Origin: Kribbella jiaozuonensis
Lineage (GTDB): Bacteria > Actinomycetota > Actinomycetes > Propionibacteriales > Kribbellaceae
Assembly: GCF_005233875.1 (NCBI RefSeq)
Contig: NZ_SZPZ01000001.1
Span: 1,550,001-1,614,000 of the forward strand
Direction: 5' to 3'
Length of the DNA: 64,000 nucleotides
Made by a program: the position numbers and the translations under genes. Shown in pieces: positions 51,501 to 60,047 of the stretch; position 1 is the first letter of the stretch, and every line of letters begins with the position of its first letter. The notes under the pieces were generated by a model, which made no database searches, was not told the DNA's origin, and saw only the letters and a list, made by a program, of their open reading frames with translations.

Positions 51501-52741
51501 GACGTACTCGCGAGCTTGGTGTCGAGGGCGTTCGCGACCTGTTCAGGGGTCGCCTTGCCCTGGACCAGCAGCTGCAGCTGGGCGGTCGCCTCGACGTTCA
51601 GGATGTCCTCCGCCCGTTTCCAGGCGATCTGCGGCAGGTAGATGTTCCCGGCCCGGACGTCTTTCACGATCGGCTGCAGCGCCGGATCGAGCGCGGGCTG
51701 GAAGGCGGTCGTCACCGTGATCGCGCCGGTGGCCTTCTGGTACAGGGCCATCGCCTCCGGCGTGTCCAGGAACGCGAGGAACTTCTCCGCGGCCGCCGGG
51801 TTCTTCGCCTTCGAGTTGATCGCGTAGCCCGGGCTCGCCGCACCCGCCAGGTACGCCGGACGGCCGCCGATCCCCGGGATCGGCGCCATCTCGATCTTCA
51901 GCTTCGGCGCAGCCTTGCGAACCCCGGGGATGTCCCACGGCCCGGCGATCATCATCGCGACCTTGCCGTTGGCGAACTCGGTCCGGACCTGGTCACCGGT
52001 CAGACCGACGACCGCCGGTGTCACCAGGCCTTCGGTCCACAGCCGGGACCACTGCGTCAGCGGCTCGACCCAGTAGTCCTTGAACTTGGCCGACCCGTCG
52101 AAGATCTTGCTGTCCATCGAGTTGCCGTCCGCCGCGCTCTCCGCGCCGAGGAAGGCCGCGAGCGGCGTCGACATCGCCTGCACGGATTCGAGGTACGGCG
52201 TCACGCCGGCGTTCTTCAGTTTGTGGCACAGGGCAAGGAACTCGTCCCAGGTCTGCGGGATCGCGGTCGCGCCGGCGTTGGCCAGCAGGTCCTTGTTGTA
52301 CAGGATTCCCGCGCCCCACGACGCGACCGACAACCCGTAGACAGCGCCGTCCTCACCGCCGTACGTGGTCTGGTTGAACTTCGGCACGTTCTTCAGGAAC
52401 GGCTTGTCCTTCAGATCGACGACATGCTTGCCGTTGATCAGGTTGGTCTTGTTCTCGGCCGCGATCGCGAACACGTCCGCCGCCGTACCGGACAGGATCC
52501 GGGACTGCAGGGTGGAGATGTACTCCGCGACCGGCGGGGCGTTGGAGAACTCGATCTTGATGTCCGGATTCTCCTGCTGGAACTTGTCGATCACCGGTTT
52601 CATCGTGTCTTCGCCGTCCCAGGAGAAGAACGTCAGTTTCCCGCTGCTGCTACCGCTGCTCCCGGAGGATCCGCCACAGGCGGCCAAGGGGAGGACGAAC
52701 GCGACGGCCGCGAGAGCGGCTACTGTACGACGCAGTCTCAT
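51497..52741 (-). CDS. sugar-binding lipoprotein of the arabinoside ABC importer
   Basis: 414 residues. Signal peptide MRLRRTVAALAAVAFVLPLAAC with lipobox LAAC (Cys22), a Gly/Ser linker, then a family-1 extracellular solute-binding fold (LTFFSWDGEDTMKPVIDKF, GPWDIPGVRK). It captures oligosaccharide outside the cell. AAAAGGAGTCTGCG precedes the ATG at 52741. It is the first gene of the operon and divergent from the LacI regulator, with only 30 bp between start codons, so its promoter must overlap the regulator's coding region or start. Confidence 0.94.
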   Translation of the reverse strand: MRLRRTVAALAAVAFVLPLAACGGSSGSSGSSSGKLTFFSWDGEDTMKPVIDKFQQENPDIKIEFSNAPPVAEYISTLQSRILSGTAADVFAIAAENKTNLINGKHVVDLKDKPFLKNVPKFNQTTYGGEDGAVYGLSVASWGAGILYNKDLLANAGATAIPQTWDEFLALCHKLKNAGVTPYLESVQAMSTPLAAFLGAESAADGNSMDSKIFDGSAKFKDYWVEPLTQWSRLWTEGLVTPAVVGLTGDQVRTEFANGKVAMMIAGPWDIPGVRKAAPKLKIEMAPIPGIGGRPAYLAGAASPGYAINSKAKNPAAAEKFLAFLDTPEAMALYQKATGAITVTTAFQPALDPALQPIVKDVRAGNIYLPQIAWKRAEDILNVEATAQLQLLVQGKATPEQVANALDTKLASTS

Positions 52742-52771
52742 CGCAGACTCCTTTTACGTAAGGTGGGTGAC
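52742..52771. promoter_or_regulatory. 30-bp divergent spacer with TTACGTAA
   Basis: The whole spacer between the binding-protein start (52741) and the LacI start (52772) holds the palindrome TTACGTAA (52754-52761) and both ribosome sites (AAGGAG on the minus strand, AAGGTGGG on the plus). There is no room for two full promoters, so at least one must lie inside the opposite gene. Confidence 0.55.
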
Positions 52772-53797
52772 ATGAAGAAGGGCACGACCGTGGTGACGAT
52801 GGCCGATGTCGCGCGGTCCGCGGGGGTGTCCACGATGACCGTTTCGAACGTGATCAACGGGCGGCCGCGGGTCGGTGCCGCGACGCGCGAACGGGTCCTG
52901 GCCGCGATCAGCGACCTCGGGTACCAGGTCAATCTGGCCGCCCGGCACCTGCGCGCCGGCCGGACCGGAGTGGTCGGTCTCGCTGTCCCGGAGCTCGAGC
53001 GTCCGTACTTCGCCCAGCTGGCCGGCCGTCTCGCCGACCGGTTCGAGGCACACGGGCTGCGGATCGTGATGGAGCGCACCGGTGCGAGCCGCGAGGGGGA
53101 GGCCGACGCAGTCGTGTTCTCCCGGCTGCGGATGTACGACGGACTGGTGCTGAGCGTGGTCGACAGCGACCCGGCCGAGCTGACCCAGCTCCGGAACGAC
53201 TCGCCCGTCGTGATGATCGGTGAGCGCGCGCTGCCGTCGAAGTACGACCACGTGATGATGGACAACGTCGACGGCGCCCGGCAGGCGACCGCGCACCTGC
53301 TCGCCACCGGTGCCCGGCGCGTCGCGATGCTCGGCGGCAACCCCGACTGGACCGCGAACATGCCGGCCCTGCGCGCGCAGGGATACGGGCTCGCGCACAC
53401 CGATGCCGGCGTACCGATCGATCCGGAGCTGACGGTCCGCTGCCACTTCACGATGCAGGACGGGTACGACGCGATCCGGTCGCTGATCGATCGCGGAATC
53501 GCCTTCGACGCGGTCTTCGCCCTGACCGATGTGGTCGCCCTGGGCGCGCTCCGGGCGCTGGCCGATGCGAATCTGCGGGTCCCCGAACACGTCCAGGTCA
53601 TCGGCTTCGACGACATCGACGAAGCGCCGTACCTGGTGCCGGCGCTGTCCAGCATCAACCCCGGGCACGAGGAGATGGCGGACTCGATCGTCGCGCTGCT
53701 GATGGCGCAGATCAACGGCGGTCCGGGCGGCGAGCCGCAGGAACTGATCGCGCCGGCGCGGCTGATCCAGCGCGGCACCACCAAACCTGTCGTCTGA
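52772..53797 (+). CDS. LacI-family regulator of the arabinoside operon
   Basis: 341 residues. N-terminal LacI helix-turn-helix TMADVARSAGVSTMTVSNVINGRPRV (9-34) with hinge helix AARHLRAGRTG, then the periplasmic-binding-like effector domain (VVGLAVPELERPYFAQLAG, IGFDDIDEAPYLVPALSSI). It probably represses the importer-GH51 operon until an arabinoside binds. It is separate from the regulator that would use GCGAAAGCGCTTTCGC upstream of the 28807 glycosidase, whose own site is not found here. The alternative start at ATG 52799 would leave 57 bp between the genes. Confidence 0.93.
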   Translation: MKKGTTVVTMADVARSAGVSTMTVSNVINGRPRVGAATRERVLAAISDLGYQVNLAARHLRAGRTGVVGLAVPELERPYFAQLAGRLADRFEAHGLRIVMERTGASREGEADAVVFSRLRMYDGLVLSVVDSDPAELTQLRNDSPVVMIGERALPSKYDHVMMDNVDGARQATAHLLATGARRVAMLGGNPDWTANMPALRAQGYGLAHTDAGVPIDPELTVRCHFTMQDGYDAIRSLIDRGIAFDAVFALTDVVALGALRALADANLRVPEHVQVIGFDDIDEAPYLVPALSSINPGHEEMADSIVALLMAQINGGPGGEPQELIAPARLIQRGTTKPVV

Positions 53798-53875
53798 CAC
53801 CACGGTCCACCTCGTCACGCAGTGGGAAGTTGTTGCGCAGAGGTATATCGATAAACCTAGCCCGTGACAAGACCT

Positions 53876-53909
53876 CGGCCCGGAACCGTCGCTGAGCGGT
53901 TCCGGGCCG
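53876..53909. terminator. terminator shared by LacI and aldo/keto reductase genes
   Basis: A perfect 13-bp stem (CGGCCCGGAACCG, 53876-53888 with 53897-53909) and an 8-nt loop, between two convergent genes. Confidence 0.8.
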
Positions 53910-53923
53910 GGGGGTGGGGGTGA

Positions 53924-54901
53924 CTAGTCCGCGATCAGCGCCGCGATCTCGGTCAGCTGCTCGGCTTTCAGCGGTCCGTAGGCCGTCGCGCCGGCGTTCT
54001 CCTCGGCCTGCGCCACGGTCCGGAAGCCCGGGATCGGCACAGTCTTCTCGCTCCGCGCCCACAGCCACGCAAGCGCTCCCTGTGCCAGCGTCCGGCCGTC
54101 ACTCTGTAGGAGCTCACGGATCGCGGACACCTTCTCCCACCACTCGGGAGCAGGTGCGCCGCCTTCCGCGAAGTACCGCAGCCAGGACGGCGGCAGCGTG
54201 CGGATGTCCGCGCCGGTCGCCGGGCTGCTCGCGTCGCGACGGCCGAGGATCCCCATCCCGAGCGGGGTCCGGTTGATGCTCGCCAGATCCTCACGCTCGC
54301 ACAGCGCGAAGAACTCCGGCGCATCGTGCAGAACGCTAGCCTCGTGCTGTACGGCAGCGCAGTGCTTGCCCTGGGCAAACAATTCCGCGCTGTGCAGCGT
54401 GTCGGTGCTCCACGCGTAGCTGCGGATCAGCCCTTCGCGCACAAGCTCCTCGCACGCCTCGCGCAGCGGCAACGCGATCTCGTCGGTAGTGTCGAAATGC
54501 AGCTGGTAGAGATCCAGGTAGTCGGTGCCGAGCCGGTCGAGCGAGGCCCGGACGGCCTTGTGTACGTACTCAGGCGTCGAGTCCTGGTGGTGCATGACCT
54601 TGGTCGACTCGTCGAACGTGTTGCCCCACTTGCTGGCGATCACCACCTGGTCGCGCATCCCGGCGAGGGCCTTCCCGAGTACGCGCTCGCTGTGGCCCGC
54701 GCCGTACACGTCAGCGGTGTCGAAGAACGTCACGCCGAGCTCGACCGCCCGCCGGATCGCCCGCACCGACTCGTCGTCGTCGACCTCGCCCCAGCCCAGC
54801 GGTTCGCCGGCCGGGTTACTGAACGGACCGCCGATCGCCCAGCACCCGAAACCGACCGGGCTGACCTCGATCCCTGCTCGTCCTAATCCGCGCATGTCCA
54901 T
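53924..54901 (-). CDS. aldo/keto reductase
   Basis: 325 residues, the classic (alpha/beta)8 aldo/keto reductase. The catalytic tetrad is Asp61 (FFDTADVYG), Tyr66, Lys91 (ASKWG) and His135 (YQLHFDT). It reduces aldehydes or ketones with NADPH in the cytosol. The start MDMRGLGRAGIEVSPVGFGCWAIGG is typical. Single gene between terminators, without obvious functional neighbours. Confidence 0.93.
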   Translation of the reverse strand: MDMRGLGRAGIEVSPVGFGCWAIGGPFSNPAGEPLGWGEVDDDESVRAIRRAVELGVTFFDTADVYGAGHSERVLGKALAGMRDQVVIASKWGNTFDESTKVMHHQDSTPEYVHKAVRASLDRLGTDYLDLYQLHFDTTDEIALPLREACEELVREGLIRSYAWSTDTLHSAELFAQGKHCAAVQHEASVLHDAPEFFALCEREDLASINRTPLGMGILGRRDASSPATGADIRTLPPSWLRYFAEGGAPAPEWWEKVSAIRELLQSDGRTLAQGALAWLWARSEKTVPIPGFRTVAQAEENAGATAYGPLKAEQLTEIAALIAD

Positions 54902-54982
54902 AGCGTCGACTCAACCAGTCGGGCCGTTCATCCGTCCAATGAATCTTCTGCCACTAGTTGATGTGTTTGGTGCATGAAGGTG

Positions 54983-55492
54983 CTACTGGGCGCTGGCTCG
55001 CGCGGCGAGCGCACGGTTCATGGCCTCGAACTGGGGCTTGATCGTGTTCTTCAGCATCGACTGCGTGAACGGGATCGCCGCGCCGGTGAACTTCTCCTCC
55101 TGGACCAGGTGCGTGCGGCCACCCGGCAGCGCGGTCAACCGGTACGAATGCTCGCCGGTGAACAGCGCACCCGGCGGCACCTTGCCCACCCAGCGGAGCT
55201 CCTCGTTGGGGACGACAGCCAGCAGCGTCGGGGTGAACTTCGTTTCGCTGCCCTTGGTGTCGCGGAGGACGTTGGTGATCTTGTCCCCGACCTTGAGGTC
55301 GCCGGTCGAGGAGATGATGAACGGATTCCACTCCGGGTAGGCCTGGCGGTCCGTGAGTACCTTCCAGACCTGCTCCGGTGACGCGTCGATGTCGAGCTCG
55401 GTGTGCAGGGTGAACGGCCGGACGACGGTGTAGACGGTGTAGCCGGCCAGCAGGACGAGAACGCTGCCGAGGGCAACGAGGAACTTCTTCAT
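54983..55492 (-). CDS. membrane-anchored SRPBCC/START-like protein
   Basis: 169 residues. One N-terminal helix (about 4-24) anchors the protein, and the rest is a SRPBCC domain (DIDASPEQVWKVLTDRQAYPEWNPFI, GEHSYRLTALPGGRTHLVQEEKF). This fold binds a hydrophobic ligand in a cavity. It overlaps the TetR gene by four bases, so regulator and target are on one transcript. The ligand is unknown. Confidence 0.88.
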   Translation of the reverse strand: MKKFLVALGSVLVLLAGYTVYTVVRPFTLHTELDIDASPEQVWKVLTDRQAYPEWNPFIISSTGDLKVGDKITNVLRDTKGSETKFTPTLLAVVPNEELRWVGKVPPGALFTGEHSYRLTALPGGRTHLVQEEKFTGAAIPFTQSMLKNTIKPQFEAMNRALAARASAQ

Positions 55493-56064
55493 GACTTGTT
55501 CTCCGGTCCGAGAGTGCTGTGCACCAGCGCCCTCACGTAGGCGGGATCGATCGGCTCGCCCGTGATGAGGAGCCGGTAGTACAGCGGTCCGACGAGCTGG
55601 TCGACGACGACGCCGGGATCGGCATGCGCGAGCAGGAGCCCTTCGGACTGGGCTTGGGCGATGACTGCGGTGACGGCCGCGTGGCGCTCGGCCCAGAGGG
55701 CGCGGACGCTGTCGCCGACCCGCGGTTCGCGGGCGGCTGCAGCGGTGAGGTCGGCGACCAGCGTGGTCGGGATGACCTCGAGGGTGGCGGCGATACCGGT
55801 GACGAGCTCGGTCAGGTCGCGCCGCGCGTCCCCGCTCGGCTCGAACGGTACGGCGCTGCGCAGGCCGGCGATCATCGCGACCACCAGCTCGGCCTTGCTC
55901 GGCCAGCGCCGGTAGATCGTGGTCTTCGCGACCCCGGCCCGCTCGGCGACGCGGTCGACCGACATGCCGTCGTAGCCGCGGGCACGCATCTCGGTCATCG
56001 CGGCCTCGAGCACCCGCCCCTCGACGCCGGCGTCGCGCGGTCGCCCTCGTCCAACCATCGCCAT
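55489..56064 (-). CDS. TetR-family regulator
   Basis: 191 residues. N-terminal helix-turn-helix VLEAAMTEMRARGYDGMSVDRVAERAGVAKTTIYRRWPSKAEL (about 18-60) and a C-terminal effector domain of the AefR/TetR_C-type with PVVVDQLVGPLYYRLLITGE. It heads the transcript with the SRPBCC gene and is divergent from an MFS exporter at 56186. The dyad at 56115 lies between them. Probably represses both. Confidence 0.92.
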   Translation of the reverse strand: MAMVGRGRPRDAGVEGRVLEAAMTEMRARGYDGMSVDRVAERAGVAKTTIYRRWPSKAELVVAMIAGLRSAVPFEPSGDARRDLTELVTGIAATLEVIPTTLVADLTAAAAREPRVGDSVRALWAERHAAVTAVIAQAQSEGLLLAHADPGVVVDQLVGPLYYRLLITGEPIDPAYVRALVHSTLGPENKS

Positions 56065-56114
56065 CCTCTTTTCGCTACTGCGGTGTCGAAAAAGAGACTA
56101 GCTCTGGTCCTCGA

Positions 56115-56138
56115 TTTACGCAACCGCCGTATCGTAAA
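56115..56138. promoter_or_regulatory. candidate operator of the TetR/MFS divergent pair
   Basis: TTTACG (56115-56120) and CGTAAA (56133-56138) are perfect complements 12 bp apart. A small hairpin CTGCCA/TGGCAG (56146-56162) follows. The dyad is about 50 bp before each start codon. Confidence 0.5.
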
Positions 56139-56185
56139 ACGATCACTGCCATGGTTTGGCAGTCTTTGCTGACACCGTTAAGCAA

Positions 56186-57403
56186 GTGACTTCGAGAACC
56201 CGCCTGCTGCTGCCCGCAGCGTTCATCACGTCCCTCGGCAACAACGTCCAGCTCCTCGGCGCCGCGCTGCTGCTCGTCCGCGCGCATGGCTCGATGCTCG
56301 ACGTCGGCTGGCTGTTCATCGCCGTCGCAGTACCGCAGGCAGTCCTCTCGCCGTACTTCGGCCGCCTCGCCGACCGCTTCGACCGCCGCCGGCTGTGGGT
56401 TCTGTGCGACGTGATCAGCGCGCTCGCCGCCCTGGCTCTCCCTGTCGGCCTGGCCCTGGGCGTCGCCCAACAGCCCCTCGTCTACGCAACCAACTTCGCG
56501 CTGGCGATCATCGCTGCCCAGTTCACCCCCGCCAGTGCTGCCCTCATCCGCGAACGAGTCCCCACCGAAAACCTCCGCCCCTTCAACGCCCACTACGAGA
56601 TCGCACTCCAGTCGGGCATGCTCCTCTCGGCATCGCTGGGAGGCATCGCCCTCCAGTACTTCGGCCCCCAACCCCTCTTCACCTTTAATGCGCTGACCTT
56701 CGCGTTATCCGCCGCTCTGGTGCTCGCGGTCGGGGAGAAGCGCCCCCGCGGACACGTCGAGGAGGTGTTGCCGCAGGCAACCAAGCGCCTCCCGCAGGCG
56801 GCGCCCACGGCGGCCGTTCCGGATCGGATCCCGCTTGTTCCGCTCGCCGTGTTGTTGGGGCAAGGGCTTGTGGTGGTGACCGTCTTCAACGCCTTGTTGC
56901 CGGTGTTGCTGATCGGGGAGTGGCAGCGAGGGCCCGCGGTGCTTGGGGTGGTTGATGCTGTGGGTGGGGCTGGGTTCTTGCTTGCTGCGGCTGTTTATCG
57001 GCGGTCCGCGGGTTGGTTCGGGGATTTGAAGCTGGCGACCGGGGGGTTCTTGGTCTGTAGCGGGTTGCTGGTGCTTCAGCCGTTGTTCGGCGTGCCCGCG
57101 CTGATGGGTCTTGTGCTGCTGGGAGCGTTCCTCTTCGGTCAGGCCCGCATTGCGACCCGCTCACTGCTGATGACGTCGGTCGATGAGTCGCGCGTCGGCC
57201 ACGCCTTCGGCATCGCCAACGGATACGGCCTGGCGGCAACGATCGTCGTCATGCTGATCGCATCGATCGTCACCGGCCACTCCGACACCCGCTACGGCTT
57301 CGCGGTACTCGCCCTCATCAGCATCCTCTCCGCCGCCTTCGCCACCACCTGGATATCCAAAGCATCAAAAGAGCCGCAACCAGAAGTGACAGCACTTATA
57401 TAA
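56186..57403 (+). CDS. MFS transporter (MFS_3/enterobactin-exporter type)
   Basis: 405 residues with 12 predicted helices. Loop 2-3 carries FGRLADRFDRRRL, the MFS motif A. NAHYEIALQSGMLLSASLGGI is typical of the MFS_3 group, which exports drugs or siderophores. GTG at 56186 was chosen; a TTG at 56156 would add ten residues. Divergent from the TetR gene and co-linear with the next MarR gene, 19 bp away. Confidence 0.88.
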   Translation: MTSRTRLLLPAAFITSLGNNVQLLGAALLLVRAHGSMLDVGWLFIAVAVPQAVLSPYFGRLADRFDRRRLWVLCDVISALAALALPVGLALGVAQQPLVYATNFALAIIAAQFTPASAALIRERVPTENLRPFNAHYEIALQSGMLLSASLGGIALQYFGPQPLFTFNALTFALSAALVLAVGEKRPRGHVEEVLPQATKRLPQAAPTAAVPDRIPLVPLAVLLGQGLVVVTVFNALLPVLLIGEWQRGPAVLGVVDAVGGAGFLLAAAVYRRSAGWFGDLKLATGGFLVCSGLLVLQPLFGVPALMGLVLLGAFLFGQARIATRSLLMTSVDESRVGHAFGIANGYGLAATIVVMLIASIVTGHSDTRYGFAVLALISILSAAFATTWISKASKEPQPEVTALI

Positions 57404-57409
57404 GCACTG
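57390..57409. promoter_or_regulatory. candidate MarR operator overlapping the MFS stop codon
   Basis: CAGCACTTATATAAGCACTG is a 20-bp dyad with the perfect core CTTATATAAG. It covers the MFS stop codon (57401-57403) and ends 13 bp before the MarR start. The AT-rich centre also looks like a -10 element, so promoter and operator may be one. Confidence 0.55.
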
Positions 57410-57422
57410 TTATGATCACCGC

Positions 57423-57890
57423 ATGGACGATCCCACCGAGCAGAGTCAGTGGCGGCCGCTGCACGAGTTGCTGGACCGGTTGCACGCCGAGATCGGACGG
57501 ATCTACACCGATCGCGAGATCAAGGGGCTCAAGCCGAGCTACGTGCGCGAGCTGATCCAGCTCCACCTCAAGGGCCCGATGACGATCACCGAGCTCGCCG
57601 ACACGGTCGGCCGGACCCATTCCGCGCTCAGCCAGAAGGTCTCCGCGATGCGCACCGCCGGCCTGGTCCGCACGGTGGCCGGCGCCGATGCGCGCAGCAA
57701 GAAGGTCACGCTGACGGCCAAGTCGAAGAAGCTCGTCGAGCTCCTGACGGCCGAGTGGCAGGCGACCGAGGCCGCCATCGCCGAGCTCGAGGCCGAGCTG
57801 CCGTATCCGATGACGCAGGTGGTCCGTGACATCGAGCAAGCCCTGGCCCGCAAGAGCTTCCACGACCGCATCACCGAGAAGCTGAAGTGA
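57423..57890 (+). CDS. MarR-family regulator
   Basis: 155 residues. Winged helix: YVRELIQLHLKGPMTITELADTVGRTHSALSQKVSAMRTAGLV (about 40-82), then the wing ADARSKKVTLTAKSKKLVE and dimerisation helices. It overlaps the next MFS gene by four bases (ATGA), so it probably regulates that exporter, with a ligand-responsive dyad at 57390 just upstream of its own start. Confidence 0.92.
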   Translation: MDDPTEQSQWRPLHELLDRLHAEIGRIYTDREIKGLKPSYVRELIQLHLKGPMTITELADTVGRTHSALSQKVSAMRTAGLVRTVAGADARSKKVTLTAKSKKLVELLTAEWQATEAAIAELEAELPYPMTQVVRDIEQALARKSFHDRITEKLK

Positions 57891-59110
57891 AGAACGCGCT
57901 CATCGACCTCGGCCCGTTGCGGGTCACGGCGTATCGGCGTCTGTGGATCGGGCAGGTGCTGTCCGGATTCGGCGGGCAGCTGACGTTCGTCGCGGTGATG
58001 TTCCAGGTCTGGGATCAGACGTCGAGCCCGGCCTGGACCGGTGCCGTCGGGCTGGCCCAGGCATTGCCGCTGATCGTGCTCGGTCTGTTCGCGGGCTCTC
58101 TCGTCGACCGGCTCGAACGTCGACGGATCTACCTGATCACGACCTGCGGGCAGTTGCTCACAGCAACCGTCATGGCGAGCCAGTTGGTGTTCGGGCGCGT
58201 GCCCGTCGGCGTGCTCCTCGCGCTCATCGCCGTACAGTCAGCGTTCGGCGCGACCGCCGGCCCGGTCGCGCGGACGGTCCTGCCGCAGCTGCTGTCCCGC
58301 GACCAGCTCGCGGCCGGGATCGCGCTCAACCGGATCGGGTTCCAGGGCGCGATGCTGCTCGGACCGGCGCTCGGCGGCGTGATCATCGGCGCCTGGGGAG
58401 TCGGCGTCTGCTACCTGATCGACGCGCTCAGTTTCCTGGCGGCGCTGTACGGCGTACTCGGTCTGCCCCGGATGCAGATCGAGGGGACCGCCAAGGCGGG
58501 GCTGCGCGGGGTGTGGGACGGATTGGCGTTCGTTGCGTCGACGCCGGTGATCCGTGGGGCGTTGATCACCGATCTGGCGGCGACCGTGTTGTCGATGCCG
58601 ATCAGCCTGTTCCCGGTGATCAATGCGGAGCGATACGGCAACAACCCGCGCACACTGGGGTTGTTCCTGACCGCGATCGCCGTCGGTGGGGTCGCCGCGT
58701 CGCTGTTCTCCGGTTCGTTCACGCGACTGCCGCGTCATGGCGTCGTGATGCTGTGCGGTTCCGCGGCGTGGGGGATTGCCTTGCTGTTGTTCGCGTTCTC
58801 GCCGGCGCCCTGGTTGGCCTTGGTGTGGCTCGCGTTCGCCGGCGCCGCGGACACCGTCGCCGTCGTCTCGCGGAGCACGATCGTTCAGCTACACACGCCG
58901 TCCGAACTGCTCGGCCGGGTCAGCGCCGCCGAGCAGATCGTCGGCCAGGCCGGCCCCGACCTCGGCAACCTCCGCGGCGGCGTCGTCGCGCAGTTCACCT
59001 CACCGGTCGCCTCCCTCGCGTCGGGTGCGTTGCTGTGTGTCGCAGCGGTAGCCGCAGTTGCCGCGAGTACGCCGGGATTGCGGAAGCCCGCGGTCAGTCA
59101 GGACGCGTGA
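57887..59110 (+). CDS. MFS transporter controlled by the MarR gene
   Basis: 407 residues with 12 helices, MFS_3 group: AYRRLWIGQVLSGFGGQLTFVAV (helix 1), GSLVDRLERRRIYL (motif A), QSAFGATAGPVARTVLPQLL. It overlaps the MarR gene by four bases and the FGE gene on the other strand by 17 bp. It is the second MFS_3 exporter within 2 kb, but the two differ in sequence and in regulator, so their cargos probably differ. Confidence 0.9.
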   Translation: MKNALIDLGPLRVTAYRRLWIGQVLSGFGGQLTFVAVMFQVWDQTSSPAWTGAVGLAQALPLIVLGLFAGSLVDRLERRRIYLITTCGQLLTATVMASQLVFGRVPVGVLLALIAVQSAFGATAGPVARTVLPQLLSRDQLAAGIALNRIGFQGAMLLGPALGGVIIGAWGVGVCYLIDALSFLAALYGVLGLPRMQIEGTAKAGLRGVWDGLAFVASTPVIRGALITDLAATVLSMPISLFPVINAERYGNNPRTLGLFLTAIAVGGVAASLFSGSFTRLPRHGVVMLCGSAAWGIALLLFAFSPAPWLALVWLAFAGAADTVAVVSRSTIVQLHTPSELLGRVSAAEQIVGQAGPDLGNLRGGVVAQFTSPVASLASGALLCVAAVAAVAASTPGLRKPAVSQDA

Positions 59111-60029
59111 GGCCGACCGTACGGAAGCCGGCGTTCCCCATCGAGGACTCGGGCGTGTTCGACGAGCGGGCGGCGTTGCGGTAGCGGTTGCAGTACGAGT
59201 CATGGCACAGGTACGAGCCGCCGCGGATCACCCGCGCCGCGCCGAGCGACGGTCCGTGCGGGTTCTCGGTGGGGGAGAACTTGTAGTACCGCGGGCCGAA
59301 CCAGTCCCCGCACCACTCCCAGATGTTCCCGACCATCTGCCACAGCCCGTACCCGTTCGGCTCGAAGGTGCGGGCCGGGGCCGTCGTGAGGAATCCGTCC
59401 TCCTCGGTATTCGCCCGCGGGAAGTCGCCCTGCCAGATGTTGCAGCGCCACTCGTCGTCGATCAGCTCATCGCCCCACGGGTACCGCGCGCCGTCCAGAC
59501 CGCCGCGCGACGCGTACTCCCACTCGGCTTCCGTCGGCAATCGCCGTCCCGCCCACTTGCAATACGCGACGGCGTCGTTCCAGCTCACATGGACGACGGG
59601 ATGCTCGTCGAGACCGTCCAGATCGGAGCGCGAGCCGCCCGGGTGCCTCCAATCGGCCCCGCGAACGCCGGCCCACCACGGCGTACCGGACGCCGGCCCC
59701 ATCAGCTCCTCCGGTTCGGCGGCGAGCGCGAGATGGAACACCGCGGAGTACCCGAAGATCTCCGCCTCGGTCCGGTATCCGGTCGCGTCGACGAACCGAG
59801 CGAAGTCGGCGTTCGTCACGCTGGTCGCATCGATGCTGTACGGCGAGAGCTCGACCGTGTGCACGGGCGTCTCGCCGTCGCCGACGTTCTCGTCACCGTT
59901 GGTGTTACCCATCGCGAACGAGCCGCCCTCGAGCACCACCTGCTCGATCCCGTGGTCGCCGCATCCCGCCGGACCCGGAGGAGGCGACGATGCCTCACCA
60001 CGAGAAGGCGCGCAGCAGGAGTCGCTCAT
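59094..60029 (-). CDS. formylglycine-generating enzyme
   Basis: 311 residues, the full FGE-sulfatase domain: GSFAMGNTNGDENVGDGETP, SWNDAVAYCKWAGRRLPTEAEWEYASRGG-type region, NIWEWCGDWF and the catalytic copper-binding pair Cys275 and Cys280 (GGSYLCHDSYCNRYR), which match Cys272 and Cys277 of the Streptomyces coelicolor enzyme. It oxidises a cysteine in the CxPxR motif of sulfatases to formylglycine. N-terminal CC (residues 5-6) is not catalytic in the family. No sulfatase gene lies in this window, so the target is elsewhere. The minus-strand start ATG at 60029 was chosen because the domain follows directly. Confidence 0.93.
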   Translation of the reverse strand: MSDSCCAPSRGEASSPPPGPAGCGDHGIEQVVLEGGSFAMGNTNGDENVGDGETPVHTVELSPYSIDATSVTNADFARFVDATGYRTEAEIFGYSAVFHLALAAEPEELMGPASGTPWWAGVRGADWRHPGGSRSDLDGLDEHPVVHVSWNDAVAYCKWAGRRLPTEAEWEYASRGGLDGARYPWGDELIDDEWRCNIWQGDFPRANTEEDGFLTTAPARTFEPNGYGLWQMVGNIWEWCGDWFGPRYYKFSPTENPHGPSLGAARVIRGGSYLCHDSYCNRYRNAARSSNTPESSMGNAGFRTVGLTRPD

Positions 60030-60047
60030 ACCGACAAGCTTCCCAGC

